Source: Vanilla planifolia (lineage: Eukaryota > Streptophyta > Magnoliopsida > Asparagales > Orchidaceae). Taken from it: DNA of 64,000 bases. A program made the position numbers and the translations under genes. Location: contig JAIUJO010000084.1 of NCBI GenBank assembly GCA_023846275.1, positions 1,411,487 through 1,475,486 on the forward strand, written 5' to 3'. Position 1 is the first letter of the stretch, and the number at the start of each line of letters is the position of its first letter. Below, in pieces: positions 40,801-52,440 of this stretch. The notes beneath the pieces were generated by a model. That model was not told the origin of the DNA, did no database searches, and saw nothing but the letters and a program-made list of their open reading frames with translations.

Positions 40801-41860
40801 TGGTGCACTATGCATAAGGGTTTAAACATTTTTCATTGTAGCCTTAGCTGAGCTCTGCAATTGCTATGCCCATGATAGTGCAATTTGTGCACATGTGGGG
40901 GCCTATATATGTGTGCACCTAAGGGCCTCTCTTTATGTGCTTTATGGCAAACTATGTGATTGCCATGCAGTGAACCCAAATTGCAACATTTTTCAAGATT
41001 TTTACCGCAAGTAGCTGTCGCATGGATAAGGTGATTACTTATTGATAATCTTGATTTTATTCCTTGATATAATTATCGTAATGTACAATTTGCAAGTGGG
41101 CATTTGGGAGACTATGCATCCTATAGCAAGTGGAAGGTGGATGGTGCAATATGCGCTAAGGTTTAAGCCTTTTTTACCATAACCCTAGCTGAATGCTGCT
41201 AGTGCTACGTTCATGGAAACGCACTACATGCACATCTAGGGACTTTTTGTGCACATTTGTCGGGGGCCTATCCATGTATGCTAAGTGTTAACCGACATGC
41301 ACTACTTGTGGGGACCCGAAACTATAACATTTTTGGGAGTTTTAGTAGTGTAGGCTACTGTTCCATGGATAAGGTTATTCTCTTTTGGAAGTTCTACCTT
41401 CTTCCTTAACAAACTTGTTGTAATATATAAAATGCAAGTGGCAAAGTGGGACAATACATAGTCTACAAAAAAATGGAAGATGGTTGGTGCGATAGAAGCT
41501 AAGGTTTAAGAATGTTGAGCTACAACATTAGTCAAGTGCTGCTGGAGCTTTGTGCCAGCCAAGGCACTGCTTGCACATGTGATGGCCTATTCATTGATGT
41601 TCAATAGAAAGCTGGGACCTCAATGTGTAACTTTTTTGGGACCTTTTGTGATATGGGCTATTATTGCATAAATAAGGTGATTCCTTATTTTTAGTCTTTC
41701 CTTCTTCCTTAACAAAATAGTCATAATATACAATCACAAGTGGCATAATGGGATGTTATATGGTTTGTAACCAAGTGGAAAATTGGATGCAATACATACT
41801 AGGGTTTGAGAACGTTAGGCTACAGCCAACTAAAACATTGTTGGGGGAATACAATGATGT
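37885..41860 (+). repeat. 45S rDNA intergenic spacer subrepeats, array 1
   Basis: Roughly 13 diverged copies of a 255-345-bp unit. Each has, in order, GTAGTCTTGCCTTCTTCC, GTGGGATGCTATGTGGCCTA, GTGGAAGATGGATGGTGCAA, TTTAAGCATTTTGGGC, CCCAAAGTGTAAC and ATGGATAAGGTGATTAC. The first word falls near 37886, 38165, 38481, 38827, 39083, 39391, 39736, 40074, 40391, 40701, 41044, 41387 and 41690. The same unit recurs at 59650-61935 between a 26S relic and the next 18S relic, which identifies it as intergenic spacer. Short open frames in it are shadows of the repeat. Confidence 0.88.
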
Positions 41861-42057
41861 CTACTATTTTAGTTACTACTTTTGCACTCTATTTCGGGCA
41901 TTGTGAGGCTGCGAAAGTTTTGTGGTGCCTCTAGAATTTGGCCATGTCCTTGTCATCCATGCTCATGCACTTTGTGGTACTACACGTTGTGGCTTTCTTC
42001 ATGTGTGGCATTTTTGTGTGAAAAATATGAAACTCTTTTTAGTACTTATCATATATC
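41861..42057 (+). repeat. rDNA spacer / 5' ETS relic, part left of the retrotransposon
   Basis: Single-copy part of the spacer after the subrepeats. It aligns with 61980-62170 of the second unit (shared CGGGCATTGTGAGG-like, TTTGTGGT and TTGTGGCTTTC words). The retrotransposon cuts it, and it continues at 52804. Confidence 0.75.
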
Positions 42058-42062
42058 AAGAC
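42058..42062. repeat. Target site duplication AAGAC, left
   Basis: AAGAC directly before the TG of the left LTR, perfectly repeated at 52799-52803 after the CA of the right LTR. Confidence 0.95.
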
Positions 42063-43051
42063 TGTTACACCCCATTTTTCCTAGGCTGATTTTTGGCATA
42101 CATTTTTTTTTTTTTTTTTTTTTTACATATAGACAGCTCAGATCGTCCCATACCAACCTGAGTAGCCTACGAAAACATAGGATATAACACATCATTACAC
42201 ACCTACTTTCCTTTAACAATGTGGATCCCATCTCCCGGGTACACCGTCAAATCAGGTTCATGACTCCTGAATTAACAGATGGACTCGCGCAATGTTACTC
42301 CTACTAGACCCAATACTCCTAACCCATACGGTAGGAGAACCGATCTAATAGAAGTCTGAACCCCCACGGTTAAGTTCCATAGTCATGTAATGACCTCACC
42401 ATCAAACAAAAAGATATATAACATCCCAGATAAAATATGGCACTCCACACACCATACTCCAAGACAATACGGTAAGACAGTAAATGGAAACTACTTTACA
42501 AGAATAAGATCCAAGTCCAACAAGTGCAATATTGTCCAACAAGATACATAAGTCAGAATCACCCTCACATAATACCTGACATATGAGAATAACAATCTCA
42601 TTAAATACATCCAACAGCAACAATCAACTAACCAGAATATCTCAGACAATCACAAATCAGATATCCTCCACAAGCCTGCTGACCACGATCCCACCTAATC
42701 TGGTAGCGTCAAGTCTGCCGAGCCACTGAAAATATATAATACAGGAATGAGCTATGCCCAGTAGGAAAGACAGCTAGTAAAACTCACATGCAAGAGAAGG
42801 ATAATAGCAAAAATATAGGAATACAGCATAACAATGTAAGGTGGATAGGCACTCTCAGTCCCAGACTCCGACCAACCACAGTCCCCCTAGTCACACCAGA
42901 GTAGCTCTCCTCTGGGCTTCCAGGTAGCGTGCCAGTGGGAACGCCCATCTCGAAACACGCATGGCGCCTAAGCACCCGACACCGCAGCGTCTCTCGTCAA
43001 TCAATCTCCTGGAGACTATAGACAGATCCAGTCACAAAATCTCTAGCCAAC

Positions 43052-43161
43052 GTGAGACACCCCTGCCACCCTAAGGCGCGCAGGCCTACACACTTGGCTA
43101 GCCACTGCGAGACACCCCTGCCACCCTCAGGCGCGCATGCCTACACACATGGACCAGGGGA
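43052..43161 (-). repeat. 55-bp tandem duplication in the left LTR
   Basis: Two copies starting GTGAGACACCCCTGCCACCC and GCGAGACACCCCTGCCACCC, 55 bp apart. The same pair is at 50685-50794 in the right LTR, so it existed in the parent element. Confidence 0.9.
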
Positions 43162-44727
43162 GATCAACTCAGCCACCGTCCCAAAGAGTCCTCTACCAAC
43201 AACTTCCATAGAAGCTCACACCCCTACAGTCATTGCCAATCTCTAACTCCAAGATCCGACAACATGTGTCCAGGTACAACAAGGCGCATATCAGTCCACA
43301 TGTATACTGTGGAAGCTAAGTCTGAACCGCATAGTTACCTACCACAACTACCCTAAAACATCATATAGGGTCTATAGTAGTCCGGTCCAGTATGCCAATC
43401 CATAAAATATGCCAACACTGAGTAAACTGACTCAATCCATGTCGTTGCCATCAAAGCAACACAACTGTCAATTACTGACTGTTCTGGTAGCATCCATGTA
43501 CCATACCTCTGTCTGACTGTTTCCAGCTGTACTGTTATCACAGATAACATTTTTCCCCACTTCAGGCAATTTTTCTTTACCCACGGATCTCCAGAATTTT
43601 CGAAATTTCTCATTTCCAAATTTTCTGATTTTTCTTGAATTTTCCAAAATATGAATAATCCCTAAAACTCAATTATCGAATTTTTCCTAAATTCGAAATA
43701 TCAAATTTTGCATTTTATCCATTTTCCGAAATTCGGAATAATTACCGAATTTAAAATTTCGTTTATCCATTATACCGCGCCGCACTTCCGTGAACCCGGT
43801 TCTCGCCGCCGGTTCGATCTTCGCGCGAAGCCGAGAACCGCTTCTCACTGAACCGTGCCGAATCCCCTGAACCGGATCTTGCCACTAGTTCGGGCCTTCG
43901 CGCTGAACCAAACCCCCGCCGGTCGAAGTTATTAATCCGAAATTCGGCCGACGCTTAATATATAATATTAATAATTAATAAATTATTCTCTTAATAAATC
44001 AACTAATCCCTAATTAACCCTTAATTCGTCTCCTTCCTTCGCCCGTCGTCCGCGAAACGCTAGCCGCCGCAATCGCCGACCAATACGATCCTTCCGTCGA
44101 TTTTCGGCGACTGCGAACAAGGAGAACATGTTCGTACTATCCTAACTTTCCAATAATGCCGCTAATTTCCTAAGGTTTAAATCAAAATTTTCCGCTGAGC
44201 AATTTCGTCTAATCCTCATGTTTGACAGTTCACGCAATTAAAGTCCTAGCATTATACAATCACCTTAACATGAATGAAGTATCATATTCAAATCACAATG
44301 TTTGGTAACATTTCCAATTCGACGAACAAATTAATTTGTCCCGAAAAACCCTAACGTGCTAAATTCGATAATTTGCATAATCAATTCCAAAAATCACATC
44401 TGCATGCTCAGGTAGCAGTTTGCAAAATAATACATGTTTTAATTTGCTAAATATCTAATTTAAAAATCTGAATTTCCTACCTCAAAGACGCCGGTGACGG
44501 TGAAACTCGTCCGCAGCTCGCCGCAGCTCCTCACCGAACGAACCCGGTATCAATCGACTCTCCTCGGTCCCGTGAATCTCCAGGCACAAAAAGCCCCTTG
44601 CCAGGCCGCCGGAATCACGCGCCGTACGCCGGAAAACTTCCTCTCTATCGGTCGGTCGAACGAAACCCTAATCGTTCGCGAGGGTTTTATATTCCTGGCC
44701 GACACGGTGAAAACCCGTTACGCACCG

Positions 44728-44807
44728 TTGACACGCTTTCGACACGGTAAGCACCCGATACGTGCTGTCGACACGCTATCGACACGGTAAGCACCCGATC
44801 AGCCGGT
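44728..44807 (-). repeat. 40-bp tandem duplication in the left LTR U3
   Basis: Two copies containing GACACGCT, then TCGACACGGTAAGCACCCGA, 40 bp apart; equivalent pair at 52361-52440. It lies just upstream of the TATA box on the minus strand, where enhancer repeats are common in LTR promoters. Confidence 0.85.
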
Positions 44808-45166
44808 TCAATCCCAACTGTCGATCACGACCGTCCGATCCGCTTATCAGAACGCACGCGCAAACTCACTCGGCGAACCGCCTCCGCCTCCGCTGAACCG
44901 TTCCGGTCCGGTTCACGCGCGGTAAAAAAACCAATTTCCGGTTTAATTTAAATGGATTTTCGAATTTCTAAAAATCCAATAAATATAATTACACAGCGAA
45001 AATTACTTAAAATTTTCCTCGGTGCTCCGGAAAATCCCCAGAAATTTCAGAAATTCCAATAGCCTGCAATTGAGCTTCTGGCTCATCCTACCGTCGATCT
45101 GAAATCATCCAAGCCAAAAATTAATTTATTAAAGATTAACATAAAAATTTTTTACTGGGTATAACA

Positions 45167-45180
45167 ATCTCCCCACCTTA
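45167..45180 (-). promoter_or_regulatory. Polypurine tract
   Basis: Minus strand TAAGGTGGGGAGAT abuts the 3' LTR. This is where plus-strand DNA synthesis is primed during reverse transcription. Its position next to the LTR end and its purine composition are diagnostic. Confidence 0.9.
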
Positions 45181-46101
45181 TCAGGAATTTCGCCCTCGAA
45201 ATTCAGCAAGAAGTTCCGGCCACTTCTCCGCAACATCCTGCTCTAGCTCCCAGGTTGCCTCCCTTTCGTCATGTCTATTCCACAGAACCTTGACCATAGG
45301 AAACGACCTGTTCCTCAGCTGTCTGCTGCTCTCCTCGAGGATGCGAACTGGTAGTTCCACATAAGAAGAATCTGGTGTCACTTGCAAACCAGGAAGATCA
45401 TCACTGATACAATGAGAAGGATCTGGCACATATCTCTTGAGATTCGAAACATGAAACACATTGTGAATCCCAGTCAGATGTTCAGGAAGTGCCAACCTGT
45501 AAGCCACTTCACCAATCCTCTCTAGAATAGGATAGGGTCCAATGTAACGAGGTCGAAGCTTAGAAGGCTTCCCGAACCGGAATAGGCCTCGCATAGGACT
45601 GATCTTCAGGAATACCCTATCTCCCACAGAAAACTCAACAGCTCTGTGCTTAGGATCATAATATTTCGTCTGGCACACTTGCACAATACGTAATCTGTCT
45701 TGCAATAACTTGACTTCAGCTGTGGTCTCCTGCACAATCTGAGGTCCCCACACTCTCCTGGAATCACCCTCCTCCCAACAAAGAGGGGATCTGCACCTAC
45801 GCCCATACAATGTCTCGTAAGGTGCCATACCAATCGACGCCTGGAAGCTGTTATTGTACACAAACTCTACCAAGGGTAACCGTCTGGCCCAATCTGTTGA
45901 GTAAGTTTGTACGCTCAAGCGTAGCAAATCCTCCAAGGTCCGAATACTCCGCTCAGACTGTCCATCTGTCTGAGGATGATAAGCAGTACTGAACTTCAAC
46001 TGTGTACCCATGGCAGTGTGTAAGCTCCTCCAAAACTGTGATGTGAACTTGGCGTCTCTGTCAGAAATAATAGATCGGGGAATTCCATGCAATCTGACAA
46101 T
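45181..46101 (-). pseudogene. pol, integrase C-terminal two thirds and chromodomain
   Basis: Open from the codon after a TAG stop to the end of pol (303 codons from the first Met at 46092). It begins HGIPRSIISDRDAKF with the second catalytic Asp, then HPQTDGQSER and the catalytic Glu region (TLEDLLR). These are two residues of the DD35E triad. A GPY-type segment (RPRYIGPYPILERIGEVAY) follows, and then a chromodomain-like tail of about 50 residues (MVKVLWNRHDEREATWELE) known in chromoviruses to target heterochromatin. It is in the same frame as the RT segment upstream but separated from it by two stops, so the piece is unlikely to be translated. Confidence 0.92.
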
Positions 46102-46461
46102 CTACTGAATATATACCTCTACCAATTGTGCCGCTGAATCCGTCTTCTTAATTGATAAGAAATGGGCTGACTTGGTCAATCGATCCACGATGACCCAAAT
46201 GGCGTCAAAACCTTGTCTGGTACGAGGAAGACCAGTCACAAAGTCCATAGTGATGTCATCCCATTTCCACTCTGGAATCGGCAATCTCTGCAACAATCCT
46301 CCAGGTCTCTGGTGCTCAGCCTTAACTTGCTGACATGTAAGGCACTTCTTAACAAAAGCAACAACATCTGCCTTCAAACCTCTCCACCAGAAAACACTCC
46401 TCAAATTCCTATACATCTTGACTTCTCCAGGGTGCATAGCCAAAGTTTCATAATGAGCCTC
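46102..46461 (-). pseudogene. pol, integrase N-terminal segment between two stops
   Basis: About 119 codons, open between the TGA at 46462-46464 and the TAG at 46102-46104, in the same frame as the flanking pol pieces. It carries the HHCC zinc-binding region (AHYETLAMHPG and CLTC, in VKKCLTCQQVKAEH) and the first catalytic Asp in ITMDFVTGLP, followed by VIVDRLTKSAHF. Both interruptions are single codons with no loss of alignment, so each is probably a point mutation after or shortly before insertion. Function would require readthrough of both. Confidence 0.92.
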
Positions 46462-48369
46462 TCAAAGGATCCTCTCCCTGAACTCCTGATGTGATGGCAC
46501 ACACCAGCGACCCCTGAAAGTCAAAATGTCGTCTCTGAGAGCAAAGTCTCCCCCCAATCCCTGCGATGCCAACTCAAACTTCTCCTTCAGCTCTTCATCA
46601 CAAAGCTGAAGATCACGCATCTCAGATAACCAGTCAGCCCGAATAGTCAACGAACTGAATCTGTGAGCCAGTCTCTGAACAGACAACTGTTCCTGACATC
46701 TCTCAACATCCCAATCCAAGTCTGCTATAGAGTCGCAAGCTATCACAGTATGCACAACTGCGTGTCTGCTCAAGGCATCAGCCACTGGATTAGCCTTCCC
46801 CACGCAGTAGTTTATTGTCAGCTCGTAATCTTTTATCAGTTCCAACCACCTCCTCTTCCTCAAGTTCAGTTCCTTCTGAGTGAACAGATACTTAAGACTC
46901 TTGTGGTCGGAGAAGCAATCTACAGGAACTCCGTACAAATAATGTCTCCATATCTTCAAGGCAAAAATGACAGCAGCTAACTCCAAATCATGAGTGGGAT
47001 AATTCTTCTCATGATCCTTCAGTTGCCTCGAAGCATATGCTATAACTCTACTATCCTGCATCAGTACGGCTCCCAAGCCTATATGTGAAGCATCAGTGTA
47101 CATCTGATACGGCTTCTCCTGTGTAGGTAACATCAATACTGGAACGGTGCTAAGCCTCTGCTTCAGCTCTAGGAAACTGTTCTCACAACTCTCTGACCAC
47201 TCAAAAGATTTTCCCTTCCGGGTCAACTGTGTTAGTGGAGCGGCCAGTCTAGAAAAGTGAGGAACAAATTTCCTATAGTATCCAGCCAAACCAAGGAAAC
47301 TCCGGATCTCAGTGACAGAAGATGGTCGTTTCCAATCAATAATAGCTCGTATCTTGCTAGGATCAACAGCCACGCCTTCTGCACTGACAATGTGTCCCAA
47401 GAATGCTACTGAGTCCAGCCAAAAGGAACACTTGGAGAATTTTGCATAAAGCTCATTCTCCCGCAACACTGTAAGCACAGTCCTCAACTGATCTGCATGA
47501 GTTTCCTTATCTCTGGAATAAATCAATATATCATCTATAAAGATGATCACAAACCGATCCAGAAAGGCATGAAACACTCGATGCATCAGGTTCATAAATA
47601 CTGCTGGAGCATTAGTCAATCCAAAAGGTAACACTGTGAACTCGTAATGCCCATATCTAGTACGGAATGCTGTTTTGGGTACATCAGAATCTCTAATCCG
47701 GATCTGGTGATAACCCGAGCGTAAATCAATCTTGGAGAACACAGTTGCTCCCTGAAGCTGATCCAACAAATCATCGATGCGTGGTAAAGGGTATCGGTTA
47801 CGAATAGTAACCTTATTCAATTCCCTATAATCTACACACAGCCTCATACTACCATCTTTCTTCTTGACGAATAAGACAGGGGCACCCCAAGGTGAACAAC
47901 TGGGGCGTATGAGTCCCTTGTCTAATAAGTCCTGTAACTGAGTCTTCAACTCTGCTAGCTCGGTTGGAGCCATCCTGTAAGGAGCTCTAGCAATAGGAGC
48001 TACTCCTGCCTCCAAATCAATCGAAAACTCCACTTCCCTAGCTGGTGGAAGTCCAGGCAGCTCCTCTGGAAAAACCATAGGGAAGTCTCTCACCAATGGA
48101 ATATCTGACATAGGGGTAGTGGTGGCTTGGTTATCGGTCACATAGGCCAACCAACCAGTACAACCCTTACTTACTAACCTCTCTGCCTGAAGAACTGAGA
48201 TCAGAGGAATCTGCCTGTTCAGACCAAAGTATATCACATCCCCCGAACCAGGCACTCTGATCCTGACCTTCTTCTCCCAACAATCCAGCACCACTGCATG
48301 GTAGCACAACCAATCCATTCCCAAAATGATGTCGAACTCTGCTAGTGGCACACATATCAACTCTGTCAC
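46462..48369 (-). pseudogene. pol, protease end, reverse transcriptase and RNase H
   Basis: 635 codons from the first Met, though the frame is open further upstream to the frameshift near 48475. It starts with the protease C-terminus (IILGMDWL, residues 14-21). The RT follows (residues about 130-310) with VDYRELN (179-185), [14 protein letters not shown] (212-225), [10 protein letters not shown] (246-255) and the catalytic box FIDDILIYS (277-285). RNase H (about 420-535) has MYTDAS (Asp 426), Glu 463 in DLELAA, FSDHK (Asp 487/488) and ADALSR. All key catalytic residues are present, so the RT/RNase H domain itself looks intact. It ends at an in-frame TGA at the start of integrase. In the clade gag and pol are usually one frame; here pol is offset from gag by an indel. 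Confidence 0.95.
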
Positions 48370-48386
48370 GAACTCGTGTCCACTAA

Positions 48387-49541
48387 TTAGAATAGATCCG
48401 TCAATCTTCTGAACAGTGGGAATCTCTTTCCCATCAGGAAGCCTACCAATAAGGGTTCCTTCAAGTAACCCTTGGATCCTGATATCTGATTCCAGATCCT
48501 CTCAGCAACAAAAGAATGAGATGCACCAGTATCAAACAAAGTCATACACTGCACATTGCCAAAATAAAGCATACCTGTGATTCCCTCTGGTGACTCTGAA
48601 GCCTGCTGCTGAGTCAGTGCAAACACTCTGGGCTGTCCCCCAGATGAACCAACCGGTCCTGTGATCCTCTGTTTCTTCAACTCTGGGCAGTCGCACTTCT
48701 TGTGTCCGGGCTGTCGACAATGGTAGCAGATAATCCCCCCAGTCCGGGTACCTGTCTGCTGCATTGGTCTCTCAGAGATAGGTCGTGGCTGGACCACGCT
48801 CTCCTGAGTACCACGGTGATCTCTGTGTCTCTTGTCCTTTTTGTTTTGTTGGACATTTCTGAATTCCTTCCTCTTGTTGTGAGTCTCTCTCTGGGCCTCC
48901 ATCCGGGTGTCAATAAGCTCAACGGATCTCGCAACCTCCACCAAGTCACGAAACCTGGCAAACCGACTCACAACTAGCTGGCGCTGCAGCATAGGACGAA
49001 GTCCCTCCAGGAACATCTCACATCTGCGCTCCTCAGAAGGCACCAGCTCTGTGGCGTACCTCGCCAGATAAGTGAACCTCAATAAGTAATCGTTCACTGA
49101 CATCTGGCCCTGCCTGAGGTGTATAAGTTCCCTCCTGAACTGAGACATGGCAGAAGCCAGAATGTAGCACTCCCTGAATGCCTCAACAAAGTCTTCCCAT
49201 GCTATCTCGCTGTTCTGGGCCTCCCCAAACATAGCGCGCCGCTGGCCTCTCCACCAGGTAGCAGCCTCTCCCTCCAATACTAGAGCAGCAAGTACTACCC
49301 TCCTACCGAATGGACATCCCAAGGCATCAAACAGCTCAAGCATATGAGCCATCCAGTCATCTGCCACCGCTGGGTCAGCCGACCCACTGAAGCTCCGCGG
49401 ACGCAACCGCATGAAGGTATCGATCCAACGATCCACGGCTGGCTCACCTGGCAATGTTGGGCTCGTCTCCGGGGTAGGAGTAGTAGATACAGGTCTGCCT
49501 CTAGCTGCTCCACGAGCGGAAAGTCTCCTGGTACCAGCCAT
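48387..49541 (-). CDS. gag with nucleocapsid and N-terminal protease (frameshifted end)
   Basis: 384 codons from the ATG at 49541 ([15 protein letters not shown]); an earlier in-frame Met at 49586 is possible but the MAGT start fits the family better. It encodes a capsid-type Gag domain ([16 protein letters not shown], then [16 protein letters not shown] and a [16 protein letters not shown] region), which packages RNA in cytoplasmic particles. A CCHC zinc knuckle follows ([14 protein letters not shown], residues about 272-285), then the aspartic protease active site DTGASHSF (about 337). After about GSKGY the frame becomes nonsensical, while the continuing protease sequence lies in the frame of the RT segment. 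A single-base indel near 48470-48480 therefore truncates protease. Capsid and nucleocapsid parts look intact. Confidence 0.93.
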   Translation of the reverse strand: MAGTRRLSARGAARGRPVSTTPTPETSPTLPGEPAVDRWIDTFMRLRPRSFSGSADPAVADDWMAHMLELFDALGCPFGRRVVLAALVLEGEAATWWRGQRRAMFGEAQNSEIAWEDFVEAFRECYILASAMSQFRRELIHLRQGQMSVNDYLLRFTYLARYATELVPSEERRCEMFLEGLRPMLQRQLVVSRFARFRDLVEVARSVELIDTRMEAQRETHNKRKEFRNVQQNKKDKRHRDHRGTQESVVQPRPISERPMQQTGTRTGGIICYHCRQPGHKKCDCPELKKQRITGPVGSSGGQPRVFALTQQQASESPEGITGMLYFGNVQCMTLFDTGASHSFVAERIWNQISGSKGYLKEPLLVGFLMGKRFPLFRRLTDLF

Positions 49542-49627
49542 ACTGTCAAAAGCAACTAATCTGGCATTAGAGTCGTCATTTGGCAATTGGCATATGGACT
49601 ACTATAGTAAACAAAAGAATCAACAGT

Positions 49628-49639
49628 TCTCCCCACCTT
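49628..49639 (-). promoter_or_regulatory. Polypurine-tract-like duplicate in the leader
   Basis: Minus strand AAGGTGGGGAGA, identical over 12 bases to the core of the 3' polypurine tract (45168-45179). It sits between the primer binding site and gag. Might act as a second plus-strand primer or just be leader sequence. Confidence 0.6.
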
Positions 49640-49682
49640 GGGTTGAACTCCTATACATGTCTAGCCCTGCTATCTCACCTAG

Positions 49683-49695
49683 GGCTCTGATACCA
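49683..49695 (-). promoter_or_regulatory. Primer binding site (tRNA-iMet)
   Basis: Minus strand TGGTATCAGAGCC, four bases inside the 5' LTR end. It is complementary to the 3' end of plant initiator methionine tRNA, the usual minus-strand primer of plant gypsy and copia elements. Confidence 0.95.
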
Positions 49696-50684
49696 CTCTT
49701 GTTACACCCCATTTTTCCTAGGGTGATTTTTGGCATACATTTTTTTTTTTTTTTTTTTACATATAGACAGCTCAGATCGTCCCATACCAACCTGAGTAGC
49801 CTACGAAAACATAGGATATAACACATCATTACACACCTACTTTCCTTTAACAATGTGGATCCCATCTCCCGGGTACACCATCAAATCAGGTTCATGACTC
49901 CTGAATTAACAGATGGACTCGCGCAATGTTACTCCTACTAGACCCAATACTCCTAACCCATACGGTAGGAGAACCGATCTAATAGAAGTCTGAACCCCCA
50001 CGGTTAAGTTCCATAGTCATGTAATGACCTCACCATCAAACAAAAAGATATATAACATCCCAGATAAAATATGGCACTCCACACACCATACTCCAAGACA
50101 ATACGGTAAGACAGTAAATGGAAACTACATTACAAGAATAAGATCCATGTCAACAAGTGCAATATTGTCCAACAAGATACATAAGTCAGAATCACCCTCA
50201 CATAATACCTGACATATGAGAATAACAATCTCATTAAATACATCCAACAACAACAATCAACTAACCAGAATATCTCAGACAATCACAAATCAGATATCCT
50301 CCACAAGCCTGCTGACCACGATCCCACCTAATCTGGTAGCGTCAAGTCTGCCGAGCCACAGAAAATATATAATACAGGAATGAGCTACGCCCAGTAGGAA
50401 AGACAGCTAGTAAAACTCACATGCAAGAGAAGGATAATAGCAAAAATATAGGAATACAGCATAACAATGTAAGGTGGATAGGCACTCTTAGTCCCAGACT
50501 CCGACCAACCACAGTCCCCCTAGTCACACCAGAGTAGCTCTCCTCTGGACTTCCAGGTAGCGTGCCAGTGGGAACGCCCATCTCGAAACACGCATGGCGC
50601 CTAAGCACCCGACACCGCAGCGTCTCTCGTCAATCAATCTCCTGGAGACTATAGACAGATCCAGTCACAAAATCTCTAGCCAAC

Positions 50685-50794
50685 GTGAGACACCCCTGCC
50701 ACCCTAAGGCGCGCAGGCCTACACACTTGGCTAGCCACTGCGAGACACCCCTGCCACCCTCAGGCGCTCAGGACTACACACATGGACCAGGAGA
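50685..50794 (-). repeat. 55-bp tandem duplication in the right LTR
   Basis: Counterpart of 43052-43161. The second copy has three private base changes (GCGCTCAGGACT against GCGCGCATGCCT on the left). Confidence 0.88.
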
Positions 50795-51743
50795 GATCGA
50801 CTCAGCCACCGTCCTAAAGAGTCCTCTACCAACAACTTCCATAGAAGCTCACGCCCCTACAGTCATTGCCAAACTCTAACTCCAAGATCCGGCAACATGT
50901 GTCCAGGTACAACAAGGCGCATACCAGTCCACATGTATACTGTGGAAGCTAAGTCTGAACCGCATAGTTACCTACCACAACTACCCTAAAATATCATATA
51001 GGGTCTATAGTAGTCCGGTCCAGTATGCCAATCCATAAAATATGCCAACACTGAGTAAACTGACTCAATCCATGTCGTTGCCATCAAAGCAACACAACTG
51101 TCAATTACTGACTGTTCTGGTAGCATCCATGTACCATACCTCTGTCTGACTGTTTCCAGCTGTACTGTTATCACAGATAACATTTTTCCCCATTTTAGGC
51201 AATTTTTCTTTACCCACGGATCTCCAGAATTTTCGAAATTTCTCATTTCCAAATTTTCTGATTTTTCTTGAATTTTCCAAAATATGAATAATCCCTAAAA
51301 CTCAATTATCGAATTTTTCCTAAATTCGAAATATCAAATTTTGCATTTTATCCATTTTCCGAAATTCGGAATAATTACCGAATTTAAAATTCCGTTTATC
51401 CATTATACCGCGCCGCACTTCCGTGAACCTGGTTCTCGCCGCCGGTTCTGTCTTCGCGCTGAGCCGAGAACCACTTCTCACTGAACCGCGCCGAATCCCC
51501 TGAACCGGATCTCGCCACCAGTTCGGGCCTTCGCGCTGAACCAAACCCCCGCCGGTCGAAGTTATTAATCCGAAATTCGGCCGACGCATAATATATAATA
51601 TTAATAATTAATAAATTATTCTCTTAATAAATCAACTAATCCCTAATTAACCCTTAATTCGTCTCCTTCCTTCGCCCGTCGTCCGCGAAACCCTAGCCGC
51701 CGCAATCGCCTACCAATACGATCCTTCCGTCGATTTCCGGCGA

Positions 51744-52113
51744 CTGCGAACAAGGAGAACATGTTCGTACTATCCTAACGTTCCAATAATGCCGCTAATT
51801 TCCTAAGGTTTAAATCAAAATTTTTCGCTGAGCAATTTCGTCTAATCCTCATGTTTGACAGTTCACGCAATTAAAGTCCTAGCATTATACAATCACCTTA
51901 ACATGAATGAAGTATCATATTCAAATCACAATGTTTGGTAACCTTTCCAATTCGACGAACAAATTAATTTGTCCCGAAAAACCCTAACGTGCTAAATTCG
52001 ATAATTTGCATAATCAATTCCAAAAATCACATCCGCATGCTCAGGTAGCAGTTTGCAAAATAATACATGTTTTAATTTGCTAAATATCTAATTTAAAAAT
52101 CTGAATTTCCTAC
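51744..52113 (-). other. Candidate intron in the LTR leader
   Basis: On the minus strand CTTTGAG|GTAGGAAATTCAG (donor at 52113) is followed about 370 nt later by TTCTCCTTGTTCGCAG (acceptor ending 51744). The interval is AT-rich and flanked by GC-rich leader, the composition contrast typical of plant introns. The left LTR has the same sites. This is an inference from splice-site appearance only. Confidence 0.35.
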
Positions 52114-52295
52114 CTCAAAGACGCCGGCGACGGTGAAACTCGTCCGCAGCTCGCCGCAGCTCCTCACCGAATGAACCCGGTATCAATCGACTCTCCTCGG
52201 TCCCGTGAATCTCCAGGCACAAAAAGCCCTTTGCCAGGCCGCCGGAATCACGCGCCGTACGCCGGAAAACTTCCTCTCTATCGGTCGGTCGAACG

Positions 52296-52304
52296 AAACC
52301 CTAA
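52296..52304 (-). promoter_or_regulatory. telo-box-like motif in the LTR
   Basis: AAACCCTAA on the plus strand, 14 bp downstream of the TATA box in transcriptional order. telo-box motifs near the start site are known from plant translation and ribosomal protein genes. Confidence 0.4.
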
Positions 52305-52317
52305 TCGTTCGCGAGGG

Positions 52318-52324
52318 TTTTATA
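52318..52324 (-). promoter_or_regulatory. TATA box of the 5' LTR
   Basis: Minus strand TATAAAA (in GGAATATAAAACCCTCGCG), the only strong TATA motif next to the GC-rich leader; identical at 44685-44691 in the 3' LTR. It predicts transcription start near 52285-52295. Confidence 0.6.
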
Positions 52325-52360
52325 TTCCTGGCCGACACGGTGAAAACCCGTTACGCACCG

Positions 52361-52440
52361 TTGACACGCTTTCGACACGGTAAGCACCCGATACGCGCTG
52401 CCGACACGCTATCGACAAGGTAAGCACCCGATCAGCCGGT
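52361..52440 (-). repeat. 40-bp tandem duplication in the right LTR U3
   Basis: Counterpart of 44728-44807, upstream of the TATA box; possible enhancer repeat. Confidence 0.83.

Larger units (their letters stand above)
42063..45166 (-). repeat. 3' LTR (left copy)
   Basis: 3104 bp, TGTTACACCCC...GGGTATAACA on the plus strand, aligned throughout with 49700-52798. Includes a poly-T run near 42103-42124, a 55-bp tandem duplication (43052-43161) and a 40-bp tandem duplication (44728-44807), all shared with the other LTR. Short open frames seen in both LTRs at equivalent places (e.g. 42784-42975, 43353-43619) are not considered genes. Confidence 0.95.

Noticed and set aside
37843..41140. Short open frames with Cys/His/Met-rich peptides
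   Set aside because: They recur with the period of the spacer subrepeats on both strands and match no family; they are shadows of the rDNA spacer.
37885..41860. A CRISPR-like or gene-cluster explanation for the regular repeats
   Set aside because: Units are about 300 bp, contiguous and recur between 26S and 18S relics, so they are rDNA spacer subrepeats.
42049..45000. Open frames repeated in both LTRs (about 60-98 codons)
   Set aside because: Present at the same place in the two LTRs simply because the LTRs are copies. No recognisable domain, and differences between copies show no codon pattern.
45606..49821. Plus-strand and alternate-frame open frames across gag-pol
   Set aside because: Antisense or frame-shifted shadows of the long gag and pol frames.
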